From the NCBI RefSeq assembly GCF_000970455.1, contig NZ_LAJG01000021.1, forward strand, positions 248,001-312,000: a stretch of DNA of 64,000 nucleotides, in the 5' to 3' direction. Origin of the DNA: Devosia soli (GTDB lineage Bacteria > Pseudomonadota > Alphaproteobacteria > Rhizobiales > Devosiaceae). This document shows positions 45,059-53,681 of this stretch, one piece after another. The notes beneath the pieces were generated by a model. It searched no databases and was not told the origin of the DNA. It saw only the letters and a program-made list of their open reading frames with translations. The translations under genes were made by a program, and so were the position numbers. Each line of letters begins with the position of its first letter. Within the stretch, counting starts at the first letter, position 1.

Positions 45059-46684
45059 TCAACCGTGTTCGCGGGTCAGGATCCAGCCCACTTCGAGGCC
45101 GAGCGCGAGGTCGGCCTCGAGCACGAGCTGGATGGTACGGTGAAAGCCGAGATAGGCGGATTGGCGGACGCTGTCGTCCTGGCGGAGCGTCGCGCCCTCC
45201 CAGAGAAAACTCCAGACCTCGCCATTGGGCAGTGTTAGCCGGCGCATGCCTTCGCCGACCGGAGCTTGGACCGAAATGCCCGGGGCGAGATGAAAGCGGA
45301 TGGAAAGGTGGCCGTTGGGGGTGCCAGTCGCGACCAGGCGGTCCTGCCCCACAAGGGTAGTGCCGTCGCCGAGGAGCGTCAGACGCCGCTCGATTTCGGC
45401 GCCGAAACGATCGGCGTAACCGATGGAGCCGACGGTAAGCGTATGTTCGGAGGGCACGAGTTCCATATCGGGAACGGAGATCTGTTTGGCCTTGCGGCCC
45501 TTAACTGGAGCGGAAGCGTCTTCGTCGTCGATGGTGGGCGAAGAATGGGCAATGGCCTGGCGGAAGAGGTCGCGCGTTTCCGGCATGTCGGAGGGCGCTG
45601 GGCCGCAGGAGCCGAGGATCAGTTCGCTACCGAAGGAAAATTCGAAGGCCAGCGCCCCGGCATGGACCTCGGCATCGTAGCCGGGCGGGGGGCGCAGGCC
45701 GGAGTCGGCGATGACGACGGCGCGGCCGCTGCGCAGGATGCCGTATCCGCCTAGAATCCGCGAGCGGCGCTGGGGCGTCGGCCCATTGGCCTGGACAGCG
45801 ACGAGGATGTCGTGGGGTACCTGTCCGCAGCCGTTGAAATAGGCCGGCTCGCCGCTCGAAAGGGTAACGGCGTCGAGCGCTTCGTGCATGCGGTCGATGC
45901 GATGGGACAGGGCGACGAAAGTGGGGCTGCCGTAGCGATTGGCGGCCTGGCGGAGGCTCGCGAGTTCGACGAGCAAATTGAGCTGGATGCGCGGGTTGCG
46001 GCTCTTGTGGAGGCCTTCGTCATCGAGCTGTTCGGCAAGGATGGCATCGAGCTGAACGAGGCGCTGCTCGATATTGGCGGTTTCCTGCGGCTCGCACAGT
46101 TCGGCGCCCAGAACGCCCATAGCGGCAAAGAGCCTATCCACGGGATCGGTAGCGAGGCGCCCGCGGACCTTGAGGCTTTGAACCTGCGTGCCGAGGCTGC
46201 GCTGAATGGTCTTGGCCTGGTCGGCCGTTGCGCCATTGAGCAGGAGCGGCAGGTGTCGGAGCCAATTGAGGACGCGCTGACCGGTAAGGGGCAGAGACCA
46301 GCTTTCCGGATCGAATTTTCCTTCGCGTCCTATCCAATCGAGAACAAGAGTGCGGGCAAAGAGCTTTTCGCCTGGATCGCGGACCTCGCGAAAATGCCGG
46401 AGCCAGGAAAAGCTCTGGAGATTGTTCCACCAATCGGGGAAATCGACATCAACCGAAAAAGGCGAGGTGCCGCCGGTTTCGATGAGCTTTGAGGCGAGCA
46501 GGTAGCGGCCCGACATCATGTCGCGTACGGCATCGCGATCGGCGGGGCGGAAATCGGGAAGTTCGCCCTTATAGCCCTGCTCGGCTAGACCCTGCCAAGT
46601 CCAGCGGCTGACGGGCATGGTGACGATGGCATCGGCGAGGCGCGATCCGAGGCGCCGGGCAGTCGATCCGATCTGCCCGCTCAC
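45059..46684 (-). CDS. Heparinase II/III family protein
   Basis: A 541-residue protein. A helical N-terminal region (about 100-280, FSWLRHFREV, NWLRHLPLLL, LNLLVELASLRQAANRYG) is followed by a heparinase II/III-like beta domain (about 300-510: GYGILRSGRAVVIADSGLRPP, ALAFEFSFGSELILGSCG). The family covers glycosaminoglycan lyases, but this alphaproteobacterial branch next to purH and rsmB has no assigned substrate. GTG at 46684 with GGAGG six bases upstream. Confidence 0.88.
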   Translation of the reverse strand: MSGQIGSTARRLGSRLADAIVTMPVSRWTWQGLAEQGYKGELPDFRPADRDAVRDMMSGRYLLASKLIETGGTSPFSVDVDFPDWWNNLQSFSWLRHFREVRDPGEKLFARTLVLDWIGREGKFDPESWSLPLTGQRVLNWLRHLPLLLNGATADQAKTIQRSLGTQVQSLKVRGRLATDPVDRLFAAMGVLGAELCEPQETANIEQRLVQLDAILAEQLDDEGLHKSRNPRIQLNLLVELASLRQAANRYGSPTFVALSHRIDRMHEALDAVTLSSGEPAYFNGCGQVPHDILVAVQANGPTPQRRSRILGGYGILRSGRAVVIADSGLRPPPGYDAEVHAGALAFEFSFGSELILGSCGPAPSDMPETRDLFRQAIAHSSPTIDDEDASAPVKGRKAKQISVPDMELVPSEHTLTVGSIGYADRFGAEIERRLTLLGDGTTLVGQDRLVATGTPNGHLSIRFHLAPGISVQAPVGEGMRRLTLPNGEVWSFLWEGATLRQDDSVRQSAYLGFHRTIQLVLEADLALGLEVGWILTREHG

Positions 46685-46865
46685 CTCTTGCCTCCGCGCC
46701 GGAATTCAACAGAGGCAGTTCTACCACTGCCCTCAAAACACACCGGAAAATGATCCTAAAAGACGCGGCACCAACCGCAACGATGACCAAGCGTCTAGAG
46801 AACTTGCCCTGATTTGCCCAGCGCGCCACACAAATCGCTTGGGAAAACCACAAGGGTATCCAGAT

Positions 46866-48167
46866 TTAGCCGTTGCGTTGGAAACGCGCTACAAAGAAAC
46901 CATCCATGCCGCGGGCAACGCCGCCGGGCATCATCGAGGGCAGGGCACGCACGTGACCCTGCTCGGTGACGGCGGTTTCAAGGCCCGTCAATTCGCCGGG
47001 GATGACCGGAGCGGGCGCGAGATCGGCAAAGGTGCCGGCGATCCAGGCGGCCATGTCCTCGCCCTCTTCGGGCTCGAGCGAACAGACGCAATAGATGAGA
47101 CTGCCGCCGGGGGCGAGTTGCCTCAAAGCCTGGGTGACGATCTGGCGCTGGAGGCGGACGCGGCCGGCGATATCGGCGGCGCTCCTGTGCCAGAGGACTT
47201 CCGGGTGACGCCGGAAGGTGCCCGTCGCCGAACAGGGCGCGTCGATCAGGACGCCATCGAATGCGATCTGCGCTTGAAATGCGGTGGCGTCGGCTTCGAG
47301 GACGGCCGGGGCATAGCCGAGGCGGGTCATGTTCTGCCTGAGGCGCTCGAGGCGAGCGGCATCGCTGTCGAGTGCGGTGACGTCGTAACCGGCCTTGACG
47401 AGTTGAGCAGTCTTGCCGCCCGGTGCGGCGCACAGATCGAGCACGCGGCCACCGGGCTTGGCGCGGAGAAGCCGGGCGGGCAGGGCCGAGGAGACATCCT
47501 GCACCCACCAGCGGCCTTCGGCATAGAAGGGCAGGGCATCGACGGGCCGATCGCGCGTTTCGACGCGCACGGAATCCCCGATCAGCTTCTCGGCACCGAG
47601 CGCTTCAAGCAGAGCCGGGTCGTTGTCCTTGAGCGTCAGATCGAGCGGCGCGCCATCGATCAGGGCGGAGGCGAAAGCGGCGACGGCATCCTTGCCATAG
47701 GCATCCTGCCATTTGGCTTCGAGCGCAGGCGGCAGGAGATATTCGTCTTCAAGAAGACCATAGCGGGCCGAATTGGCCTGTGCGCTGCGCAAGACTGCAT
47801 TCATCAGGCCGGCGAGATGGCGGGCCTTGTTGTCGCGCTTGACCGCTTCGACCGCGAGGAACAGGGCGCTGTGGGCGCCGAGATCGGGCAGAAACACGAG
47901 CTGGGCGAGGGAGAGACGCAGGATCGCTTCAAAGGTCCCGGACTTGGCAGGCATGCCTTTTTCCAGCAGCTCGGCGATGATGGCATCGAGCTGGCCATGG
48001 CGGCGAAGGGCCGTGGTGATCAAGCGGTTGGCCAGCGAGCGGTCTCGTCCATCGGGCAGGTCCGCCGCCGAAAGGGGCACAAAATGCTCACCGCCCAGAA
48101 CGGCGTGCAGCCTCTGGGCGGCAATGAGACGGAGTTTGAGACCGGCAGGGTCAGGCTTCTTGCTCAA
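46866..48167 (-). CDS. rsmB: RsmB/NOP family rRNA cytosine-C5 methyltransferase
   Basis: A 433-residue protein with an N-terminal NusB-like helical domain (RLHAVLGGEHFVPLSA, LRLSLAQLVFLPDLGAHSALFLAVEAVKR) and a C-terminal SAM domain: RVLDLCAAPGGKTAQLV, the two catalytic cysteines in DAPCSATGTFRRHPEV and CVCSLEPEEGED. It methylates 16S rRNA (C967 in E. coli). The start is TTG at 48167, supported by GAGG seven bases upstream. The 180-base gap before the heparinase-family gene contains nothing else recognised. Confidence 0.93.
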   Translation of the reverse strand: MSKKPDPAGLKLRLIAAQRLHAVLGGEHFVPLSAADLPDGRDRSLANRLITTALRRHGQLDAIIAELLEKGMPAKSGTFEAILRLSLAQLVFLPDLGAHSALFLAVEAVKRDNKARHLAGLMNAVLRSAQANSARYGLLEDEYLLPPALEAKWQDAYGKDAVAAFASALIDGAPLDLTLKDNDPALLEALGAEKLIGDSVRVETRDRPVDALPFYAEGRWWVQDVSSALPARLLRAKPGGRVLDLCAAPGGKTAQLVKAGYDVTALDSDAARLERLRQNMTRLGYAPAVLEADATAFQAQIAFDGVLIDAPCSATGTFRRHPEVLWHRSAADIAGRVRLQRQIVTQALRQLAPGGSLIYCVCSLEPEEGEDMAAWIAGTFADLAPAPVIPGELTGLETAVTEQGHVRALPSMMPGGVARGMDGFFVARFQRNG

Positions 48168-48248
48168 TCGGCACCTCTATGCGCGTCGCCGAACGGAAAA
48201 CCGGCACCCAATTTTCCCCGCGTCGCGGTTCTGCGCCGCGGACTGGGC

Positions 48249-49232
48249 TCAACCCCAGGGACCGCGCACGCCGCTATCGTCTTCGCTGCGGCCCGCGGTG
48301 GGGACACGCCAGCCGCCACCGCTGTCGCGGCCACTCGAAGCGGGCTGCGGACGGGGGGCGGGCCTGCGGCCCTTATCGTCCACGCGCATCTCGCCTGCAA
48401 GCTTTTGCAGCGCCGCAATGCGATTGCCGGTATCGGGGTGGGTCGAGAACAGATTGTCCATGCGCTGGCCCGAGAGGGGGTTGATGATATACATATGCGC
48501 CATGGCGGGATTGCGCTCTGCCGCGACATTGACCTGACGGCCGGCCAGGGTCGCGATCTTGTTGAGGGCGGAAGCCAGAGCCATGGGATCGCCGGAAATC
48601 TCGGCGCCATCCCGGTCGGCTTCATATTCGCGCGTGCGGCTGACGGCCATCTGCACCATCATGGCAGCGACGGGCGCGAGAAAAACCATCAGCAATGCTC
48701 CGATGCCGCCAAGTGGGTTTTCGCGATTGTTGCCGCCGCCGAAAAAGAGGCCGAACTGGGCGAGCGCCGAAATGGCACCGGCGAGGGTCGCCGTAATCGT
48801 CATGGTCAGCGTGTCGCGCGAGCGGATGTGGGCCAATTCGTGGGCAACGACGCCGGCGACTTCACGCGTCTCGAGCTGACGGAGAAGGCCGGCGGACACG
48901 GCGACAGCGGCATTGTTGGGGTCGCGGCCGGTGGCGAAGGCGTTGGGCTGGTCGGACTGAATGAGATAGACGGCCGGGGTCGGGATGCCGGCGCGTTTGG
49001 AAAGCGTATCGACCATATCGTAAAGCTCGGGCGCCTGGCTCTGGGCGACGGGCACCGCATTCTGCATGCGCAGCACGAGCTTATCCGAATTCCAATAGGC
49101 AAAGATGTTGGTGGCCGCCGCAAACGCAAAGGCGATCATCATGCCGGACGTGCCGCCGATGAAATAGCCTACGACCATGAACAAGGCGGTCATGGCCGCG
49201 ACGAGAACAAAGGTGCGGAAGGCGTTGAACAT
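48249..49232 (-). CDS. htpX: Zinc metalloprotease HtpX
   Basis: A 327-residue inner-membrane M48 protease for quality control of membrane proteins. Two N-terminal spans, the zinc site HELAH (131-135) and the third ligand region [11 protein letters not shown]; two further spans lie in between. The C-terminal tail after about 285 is Pro/Gly/Ser-rich ([20 protein letters not shown]), longer than in E. coli. Divergent from the DUF1674 gene. Confidence 0.96.
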   Translation of the reverse strand: MFNAFRTFVLVAAMTALFMVVGYFIGGTSGMMIAFAFAAATNIFAYWNSDKLVLRMQNAVPVAQSQAPELYDMVDTLSKRAGIPTPAVYLIQSDQPNAFATGRDPNNAAVAVSAGLLRQLETREVAGVVAHELAHIRSRDTLTMTITATLAGAISALAQFGLFFGGGNNRENPLGGIGALLMVFLAPVAAMMVQMAVSRTREYEADRDGAEISGDPMALASALNKIATLAGRQVNVAAERNPAMAHMYIINPLSGQRMDNLFSTHPDTGNRIAALQKLAGEMRVDDKGRRPAPRPQPASSGRDSGGGWRVPTAGRSEDDSGVRGPWG

Positions 49233-49322
49233 CGAAACCCCTTGGGTTGGTATCTGCGAAGAATTATGTTGTGCGTTAAAGCGTTCCCTGCAAGCGCATG
49301 ACCAATTTGTAAGGATTCCGGA

Positions 49323-49535
49323 ATGAGCGACGAAATCGCGTCCGAAGACCCTGCGCCCCCAGCGCCCAAGACCCTGACGCCGGCCGCGCAGCGAGCGCTC
49401 GCGGAAGCCGAAGCCAGACGCACCGCAATCGATGCGGCAACGGCGATGGCGCCGAAAGAAAAGGGCGGCCGCGGCGGGCTCGAGCCGGGCCGCTATGGCG
49501 ACTGGGAGATCAAGGGTCTCACCAGCGACTTCTGA
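49323..49535 (+). CDS. DUF1674 protein, SdhAF4-type succinate dehydrogenase assembly factor
   Basis: A 70-residue protein whose C-terminus [20 protein letters not shown] is the DUF1674/SDHAF4 signature (PF07896). Homologues bind flavinylated SdhA and help assemble complex II. The N-terminal half is low-complexity (Pro/Ala/Glu). No sdh genes are nearby. A perfect palindrome follows right after the stop. Confidence 0.9.
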   Translation: MSDEIASEDPAPPAPKTLTPAAQRALAEAEARRTAIDAATAMAPKEKGGRGGLEPGRYGDWEIKGLTSDF

Positions 49536-49536
49536 A

Positions 49537-49560
49537 GGCTCCTATGGCGCCATAGGAGCC
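49537..49560. repeat. Perfect 24-base palindrome between convergent genes
   Basis: GGCTCCTATGGC is followed immediately by its exact reverse complement, with no spacer. A second hairpin, CTTGCC-cttta-GGCAAG (49565-49581), follows and runs into the DUF1304 stop. Together they probably end both transcripts; a protein-binding site is an alternative. Confidence 0.8.
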
Positions 49561-49572
49561 CGGTCTTGCCCT

Positions 49573-49935
49573 TTAGGCAAGGACCAAAGCCAGGATGGCG
49601 AGCACTGCGGGCACCGTCTGGATGAACAGAATTTTCCGGCTGGCGGTGGCAGCACCATAAAGGCCGGCGATGGCGACACAGGCGAGGAAGAAGAGCTTTA
49701 TCTGCCAGGCAAAGGCCGGGTGGGGATGAACGAGGCCCCAGATGAGCCCGGCGGCGAGGAAGCCGTTGTAAAGACCCTGATTGCCAGCGAGGACCTTGGT
49801 CTCTTGCGCAAATTCCGGGGTGAGGTCGAAGGCCTTCTGGCCGCGCGGGGTGGTCCACCAGACCATTTCAAGGAATACGATATAGATGTGAATGAGGGCG
49901 ACGAGCCCGATCAGAATGTTGGCGATCAGTGCCAT
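49573..49935 (-). CDS. DUF1304 family membrane protein
   Basis: A 120-residue protein with four hydrophobic segments. ALIHIYIVFLEMVWWTTPRGQKAFDL and VLAGNQGLYNGFLAAGLIWGL are the DUF1304 (PF06993) signature. Function unknown. GGGAGAG precedes the ATG, in the ten-base gap after the HEAT-like gene, so it belongs with deoD and the HEAT-like gene. Confidence 0.9.
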   Translation of the reverse strand: MALIANILIGLVALIHIYIVFLEMVWWTTPRGQKAFDLTPEFAQETKVLAGNQGLYNGFLAAGLIWGLVHPHPAFAWQIKLFFLACVAIAGLYGAATASRKILFIQTVPAVLAILALVLA

Positions 49936-49945
49936 TTCTCTCTCC

Positions 49946-50584
49946 CTAGCCGTTCAGCTTGGCCAATAGCTTTTCCATCCGGTCCCGCTTGGCCTTTTCC
50001 ACCATGCCCGTCAGACGTTGCCGGACGATGGCGAGGAAGCCGGGCTTTTGCTCGGGCGTCAGGACGCTCGCAGTTTCCTCGGCATAGGTCGGAAACTGAT
50101 TTGGGGCGGCGTTCTTGAGCCGTTCGACGAGGATCGGCACGGCCTTTTCGGCATAGCCCGAGCGCGCCAACTTGACGAGAAGCGAGGTGCACCGATCCTT
50201 GGCGATGACCGAACCGCGGTCGGCCGCCGCGATGATCTTTGGCAATTCGGCTGCGATCTCGTCAGCGCGCAGTTCGGCGACGGCATCGAGCGCCGTCATG
50301 GCGCCCCAGACCTGGCGATTGGTGCTGCTGCCCAGGGCCTCAATGAAGGCAGGGCAATAGCCAGCCACGAGATCGGGGCTGCGCGCACCGATTTCATAGA
50401 GCGCCTTCATCGCGTCGTTGCGCTGGCGCGGCGTGCCCTCGCGGACAAGCGCGACGAGTTCGGCAATGGCGGTGCGATCGGCGGATGCAGCGATCTCTTC
50501 GGCGAGGGCGATATTGGGTGCTTCGTCACGCCGGTCGAGGGCGCCGGCGAGACGATCGGCGACGGAAACGGCTTCGGCCATCAT
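49946..50584 (-). CDS. HEAT-repeat-like helical protein
   Basis: A 212-residue, all-helical, Ala-rich protein. Paired-helix segments such as DRTAIAELVALVREGTPRQRNDAMKALYEIGARSPDLV, NRQVWGAMTALDAVAEL and DRCTSLLVKLARSGYAEKAVPILVERL resemble HEAT repeats (about four). No catalytic motif. ATGATG starts at 50584/50581 overlap the deoD stop, so it is coupled to deoD. The function is unknown; a protein-binding scaffold is the likeliest class. Confidence 0.7.
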   Translation of the reverse strand: MMAEAVSVADRLAGALDRRDEAPNIALAEEIAASADRTAIAELVALVREGTPRQRNDAMKALYEIGARSPDLVAGYCPAFIEALGSSTNRQVWGAMTALDAVAELRADEIAAELPKIIAAADRGSVIAKDRCTSLLVKLARSGYAEKAVPILVERLKNAAPNQFPTYAEETASVLTPEQKPGFLAIVRQRLTGMVEKAKRDRMEKLLAKLNG

Positions 50585-51291
50585 GCCTCCACAGCGACAT
50601 CGAGGGCGAGTTCGACCATGTCGCGAAGCGAAGTCTGGCGCGCCTCGGCGTCGATTTCCTCATGCGTGATGAGGCAATCGGTCATGGTGCAGATGGTAAG
50701 TGCGCGCACGTCGAACCTGGCGGCAAGCGTATAGAGCGCGGCTGCCTCCATTTCGACCCCGATGACGCCATGCTGGGGCAGCTTGTCGTAACCGGCCATG
50801 CCATCGGCATGATAGAAGATGTCGGACGAAAGCATATTGCCCGCATGATAACGAAGGCCCCTCGCCTCGGCCTTTTCGGCTGCCTGGCGCAGGAGGCCGA
50901 AATCGGCCATGGGAGCGAAGTTGAAGGCACCGAACCTTCCTTTGACGATCGCGCTGTCGGTCGAGGCGGCCTGCGCGAGGATGATATCGCGCACCTTGAC
51001 CTTGGCATTGAGCCCGCCGCAGGTGCCGACGCGGATCAGCGATTTGACGCCATAGACGTTGATCAGCTCATGCACATAGATCGCGAGAGATGGCTGGCCC
51101 ATGCCCGAGGCCTGAACTGAAACGGGCTTGCCCTTCCAGAAGCCCGTATAACCAAGGCAATTGCGCACCGAATTGACGAGTTTCGGCGCCTCGAAAAACG
51201 TCTCGGCGATCCACTTGGCGCGCAAGGGGTCGCCGGGCAGCAGCACGGCTTGGGCATAATCGCCCGGCTTTGCGTGATTGTGCGGGGTCAA
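50581..51291 (-). CDS. deoD: Purine nucleoside phosphorylase DeoD
   Basis: A 236-residue hexameric-type PNP that splits purine (deoxy)nucleosides with phosphate. TPHNHAKPGDYAQAVLLPGDPLRAKWIAETF at the start, RVGTCGGL and GVEMEAAALYTLAA are signatures of the family. No ATG fits: the start is a TTG at 51291, supported by GGAGC seven bases upstream and the conserved start TPHN. The stop overlaps the HEAT-like gene. Confidence 0.94.
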   Translation of the reverse strand: MTPHNHAKPGDYAQAVLLPGDPLRAKWIAETFFEAPKLVNSVRNCLGYTGFWKGKPVSVQASGMGQPSLAIYVHELINVYGVKSLIRVGTCGGLNAKVKVRDIILAQAASTDSAIVKGRFGAFNFAPMADFGLLRQAAEKAEARGLRYHAGNMLSSDIFYHADGMAGYDKLPQHGVIGVEMEAAALYTLAARFDVRALTICTMTDCLITHEEIDAEARQTSLRDMVELALDVAVEA

Positions 51292-51413
51292 GGTCTGCTC
51301 CTTGTCTGGTGCCGATACCGAGCAATGCCACCGGCGCCAAGAGTTGACAATCCACCTGGGAACAACGCCCACCTTCCCGGCATTGAGTTTTCCGAGGACT
51401 GAAGGAGGCTCTT

Positions 51414-51893
51414 ATGTCGGATAAGATCGAAGCCAAGGTGACGCATCGTTTTCGCGCGAGCCCGGAGCGGGTTTACGATGCCTTCGTCGATCCAGACCTG
51501 GCCCGGCGCTGGCAGGCGGCCTGGCTGCGGCGCAGCGGGGAAAGCGGGAATCTGACCGATATGCATATCGAGCCGCGCGTTGGCGGGCGGCTGATGCTCG
51601 CCGATGTCGTGAGCGGCACGAGGGCACGGCATTTCGGGGAATTCCTGGCGCTCGAGCGGCCTAGCAAGATCGCCTTTTCCTGGATGGTCGACGAGAGCGA
51701 GGCCGACGATCCGGCAGTGGTCGAGATGATCATCGAGCCCGAGCCAAATGGTCCGGGCAGCGTCGTCACGCTCTATAATACGCTCGATGCACAGTTCGAG
51801 GACTGGCTGGCGCAGACCGAACGCGGCTGGATGGCCATGCTTGGGGGCATCGAAGATGTCATCGAGCGGCGCGATATCGCCTCGATGCGCTAG
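51414..51893 (+). CDS. SRPBCC (AHSA1-type) domain protein
   Basis: A 159-residue START/SRPBCC-fold protein of the AHSA1-C/polyketide cyclase-like group. VTHRFRASPERVYDAFVDPDLARRWQAAW at the N-terminus and the end helix EDWLAQTERGWMAMLGGIEDVIE are characteristic. AHSA1 relatives often accompany ArsR regulators, but none is present here. Divergent from deoD; ligand unknown. Confidence 0.87.
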   Translation: MSDKIEAKVTHRFRASPERVYDAFVDPDLARRWQAAWLRRSGESGNLTDMHIEPRVGGRLMLADVVSGTRARHFGEFLALERPSKIAFSWMVDESEADDPAVVEMIIEPEPNGPGSVVTLYNTLDAQFEDWLAQTERGWMAMLGGIEDVIERRDIASMR

Positions 51894-51952
51894 GCGCTTG
51901 ACGTCAATGGCCATGCGGCCCATCTAGGGCGCGGAACTTTTGGAGCATGACG

Positions 51953-52906
51953 ATGGTCGCCAAGATCTTTATCGATGGGGAAGCCGGAACCACGGGTCTG
52001 CAGATCCGCGAGCGCCTTGCCGGCCGCCGCGATCTTGAAGTGCTCTCCATCGCGCCGGAAAAGCGCAAGGACCAGGACGAGCGGAAGCGCCTCCTCAACG
52101 CCGCCGATGTCGCTATTCTCTGCCTGCCCGACGAGGCGGCGAAGGAAAGCGTGCGGCTCATTGAGAACAGCACGACCCGCGTCATCGACGCCTCGACCGC
52201 GTTTCGCGTCGATCCCGATTGGGCTTATGGCTTTGCCGAAATGGACAAGAGCCAGGGCGAAAAGATCGCCAATGCGCGGTTCGTCGCCAATCCCGGCTGC
52301 TGGCCGCAGGGGCTGATCGCGGGCCTTCGCCCGCTGATCGCCGCCGGTCTCGTTCCGGCCGATTACCCCGTCATCTATCACGGCATTTCCGGCTATACCG
52401 GCGGCGGCCGACAGATGATCGAGGATTATGTGGCCGAGGGCGACAAATCCAGCCAATACATGCCCTATGGGCTCACCTTCCAGCACAAGCACGTGCCGGA
52501 GATGACGCTCTTTACCGGCCTCAAGCGCGCGCCGTTGTTCGAGCCGGTCGTCGGCAATTTTGCTCAAGGCATGACGACATCCCTGCCGTTGCAGCTCGGC
52601 GGGCTCGCCAAGGTGCCGGCCGGGGCGGAGATTCACGCGGCCATCGCCGATCATTTCGCCGCTATTCCGGACAGCTTTGTGAAGGTCGCTCCCTATGATC
52701 CGTCGCTCGGCAAGACCCCGGCGCTCGATCCGCAAGTGCATAACGGCACCAATACGCTGACGCTGCATGTCTTTGCCAATGACGCTCGCGCCCAGGCGGC
52801 GGTGGTCGCGGTTTACGATAATCTGGGCAAGGGCGCATCCGGCGCGGCGGTCCAGAACCTCAACCTGATGCTGGGCGTCGCGGCCGCCGAAAGCCTTGCG
52901 GCCTGA
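51953..52906 (+). CDS. argC: N-acetyl-gamma-glutamyl-phosphate reductase (type 2 ArgC)
   Basis: A 317-residue NADPH-dependent enzyme, third step of arginine synthesis. The short type-2 form: IFIDGEAGTTGLQIRERL at the N-terminus and catalytic Cys in ANPGCWPQGLIAGL. ATG at 51953 is chosen because GGAG lies seven bases before it; the ATG at 51947 is one base after the GGAG and too close. argG is 41 kb away in this window, so the arginine genes are scattered. Confidence 0.95.
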   Translation: MVAKIFIDGEAGTTGLQIRERLAGRRDLEVLSIAPEKRKDQDERKRLLNAADVAILCLPDEAAKESVRLIENSTTRVIDASTAFRVDPDWAYGFAEMDKSQGEKIANARFVANPGCWPQGLIAGLRPLIAAGLVPADYPVIYHGISGYTGGGRQMIEDYVAEGDKSSQYMPYGLTFQHKHVPEMTLFTGLKRAPLFEPVVGNFAQGMTTSLPLQLGGLAKVPAGAEIHAAIADHFAAIPDSFVKVAPYDPSLGKTPALDPQVHNGTNTLTLHVFANDARAQAAVVAVYDNLGKGASGAAVQNLNLMLGVAAAESLAA

Positions 52907-52921
52907 GAAAGGGTTTTTGCG

Positions 52922-53209
52922 ATGACCGAGTACACGATCCGGCGTGAGGAAGGCCCGACCCGCGGGCGCTACGTCATCGACCTTGCGCCAGGCGCCGAGG
53001 CGGAAATGACCTATCGCAAGGAAGACGGGCGGATCATCGTCGACCATACCGGCGTGCCGCGCGAATTCGAAGGCCGCGGCATTGCACTGCAGCTGGTCAA
53101 GGCCTCCATCGCCGACGCGCGCAGCCAAGGGTTCAAGATCACCCCGGTCTGCCCCTATGTGGTGGTGCAGTTCGACCGCCATCCGGATTGGGCGGACCTG
53201 CGCGCCTAA
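52922..53209 (+). CDS. YjdJ-type small GNAT protein
   Basis: A 95-residue minimal acetyltransferase of PF14542: AEMTYRKEDGRIIVDHTGVPREFEGRGIALQLVKASIADARSQGFKITPVCPYVVVQFDRHPDW. The whole protein is the domain. It begins 15 bases after argC, so it may be co-transcribed with it. The stop overlaps the convergent PilZ gene's stop by four bases. Confidence 0.93.
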   Translation: MTEYTIRREEGPTRGRYVIDLAPGAEAEMTYRKEDGRIIVDHTGVPREFEGRGIALQLVKASIADARSQGFKITPVCPYVVVQFDRHPDWADLRA

Positions 53210-53454
53210 TCTTCGTAGGCAAGGCCGAGAAGGTTTTCCTCGCGCCAGACGAGCCGGCACAATTCGAGCCGATGCCCGAAAAGCACATAGAAGCGATCGG
53301 GCGTCGGCCAGGGCTCCAGAAGTTCGACCTTGGCGCCGAAAGCGGATGCATTGCGCAAGAGCGCAGGCACGCGCAGGAGGCCGTCGCCCAGCACGATCGT
53401 CGCATCCAGGCGCACTTTATCCCGCGGCCGCAGCCGCCGCTCTTTCCGGTCCAT
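53206..53454 (-). CDS. PilZ-domain protein, candidate c-di-GMP receptor
   Basis: An 82-residue single PilZ domain. The two c-di-GMP signatures are recognisable: an arginine-rich RKERR pattern (RxxxR, about 3-7) and NASAFG (NxSxxG, about 42-47), followed by beta-strands AKVELLEPWPTPDRFYVLFG. ATG at 53454; an in-frame ATG further up at 53505 is less likely. Binding remains to be shown. Confidence 0.78.
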   Translation of the reverse strand: MDRKERRLRPRDKVRLDATIVLGDGLLRVPALLRNASAFGAKVELLEPWPTPDRFYVLFGHRLELCRLVWREENLLGLAYED

Positions 53455-53533
53455 ACGCCTACAATAGCGCAGACCCCCGCGGCGATCCCCTTGGGTTTTA
53501 TTCAAAGGCCATGGAGTTTTGGGAGGGGAGGGT

Positions 53534-53609
<76 letters not shown>

Positions 53610-53681
53610 GCACCGGGCATTGGTATCGCCAAATTCGGCCATGGGATCAAGAGGGATTTGTCTGGTGCTGGCGGGTGCTGG

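Noticed and set aside
43409..45238. 609-residue plus-strand open frame
   Set aside because: Antisense to purH; Gly/Asp-rich and without homology cues.
46617..49301. 894-residue plus-strand open frame spanning three gene boundaries
   Set aside because: Antisense to rsmB, htpX and part of the heparinase gene; no known motif or ribosome binding site. Long antisense frames arise in GC-rich DNA.
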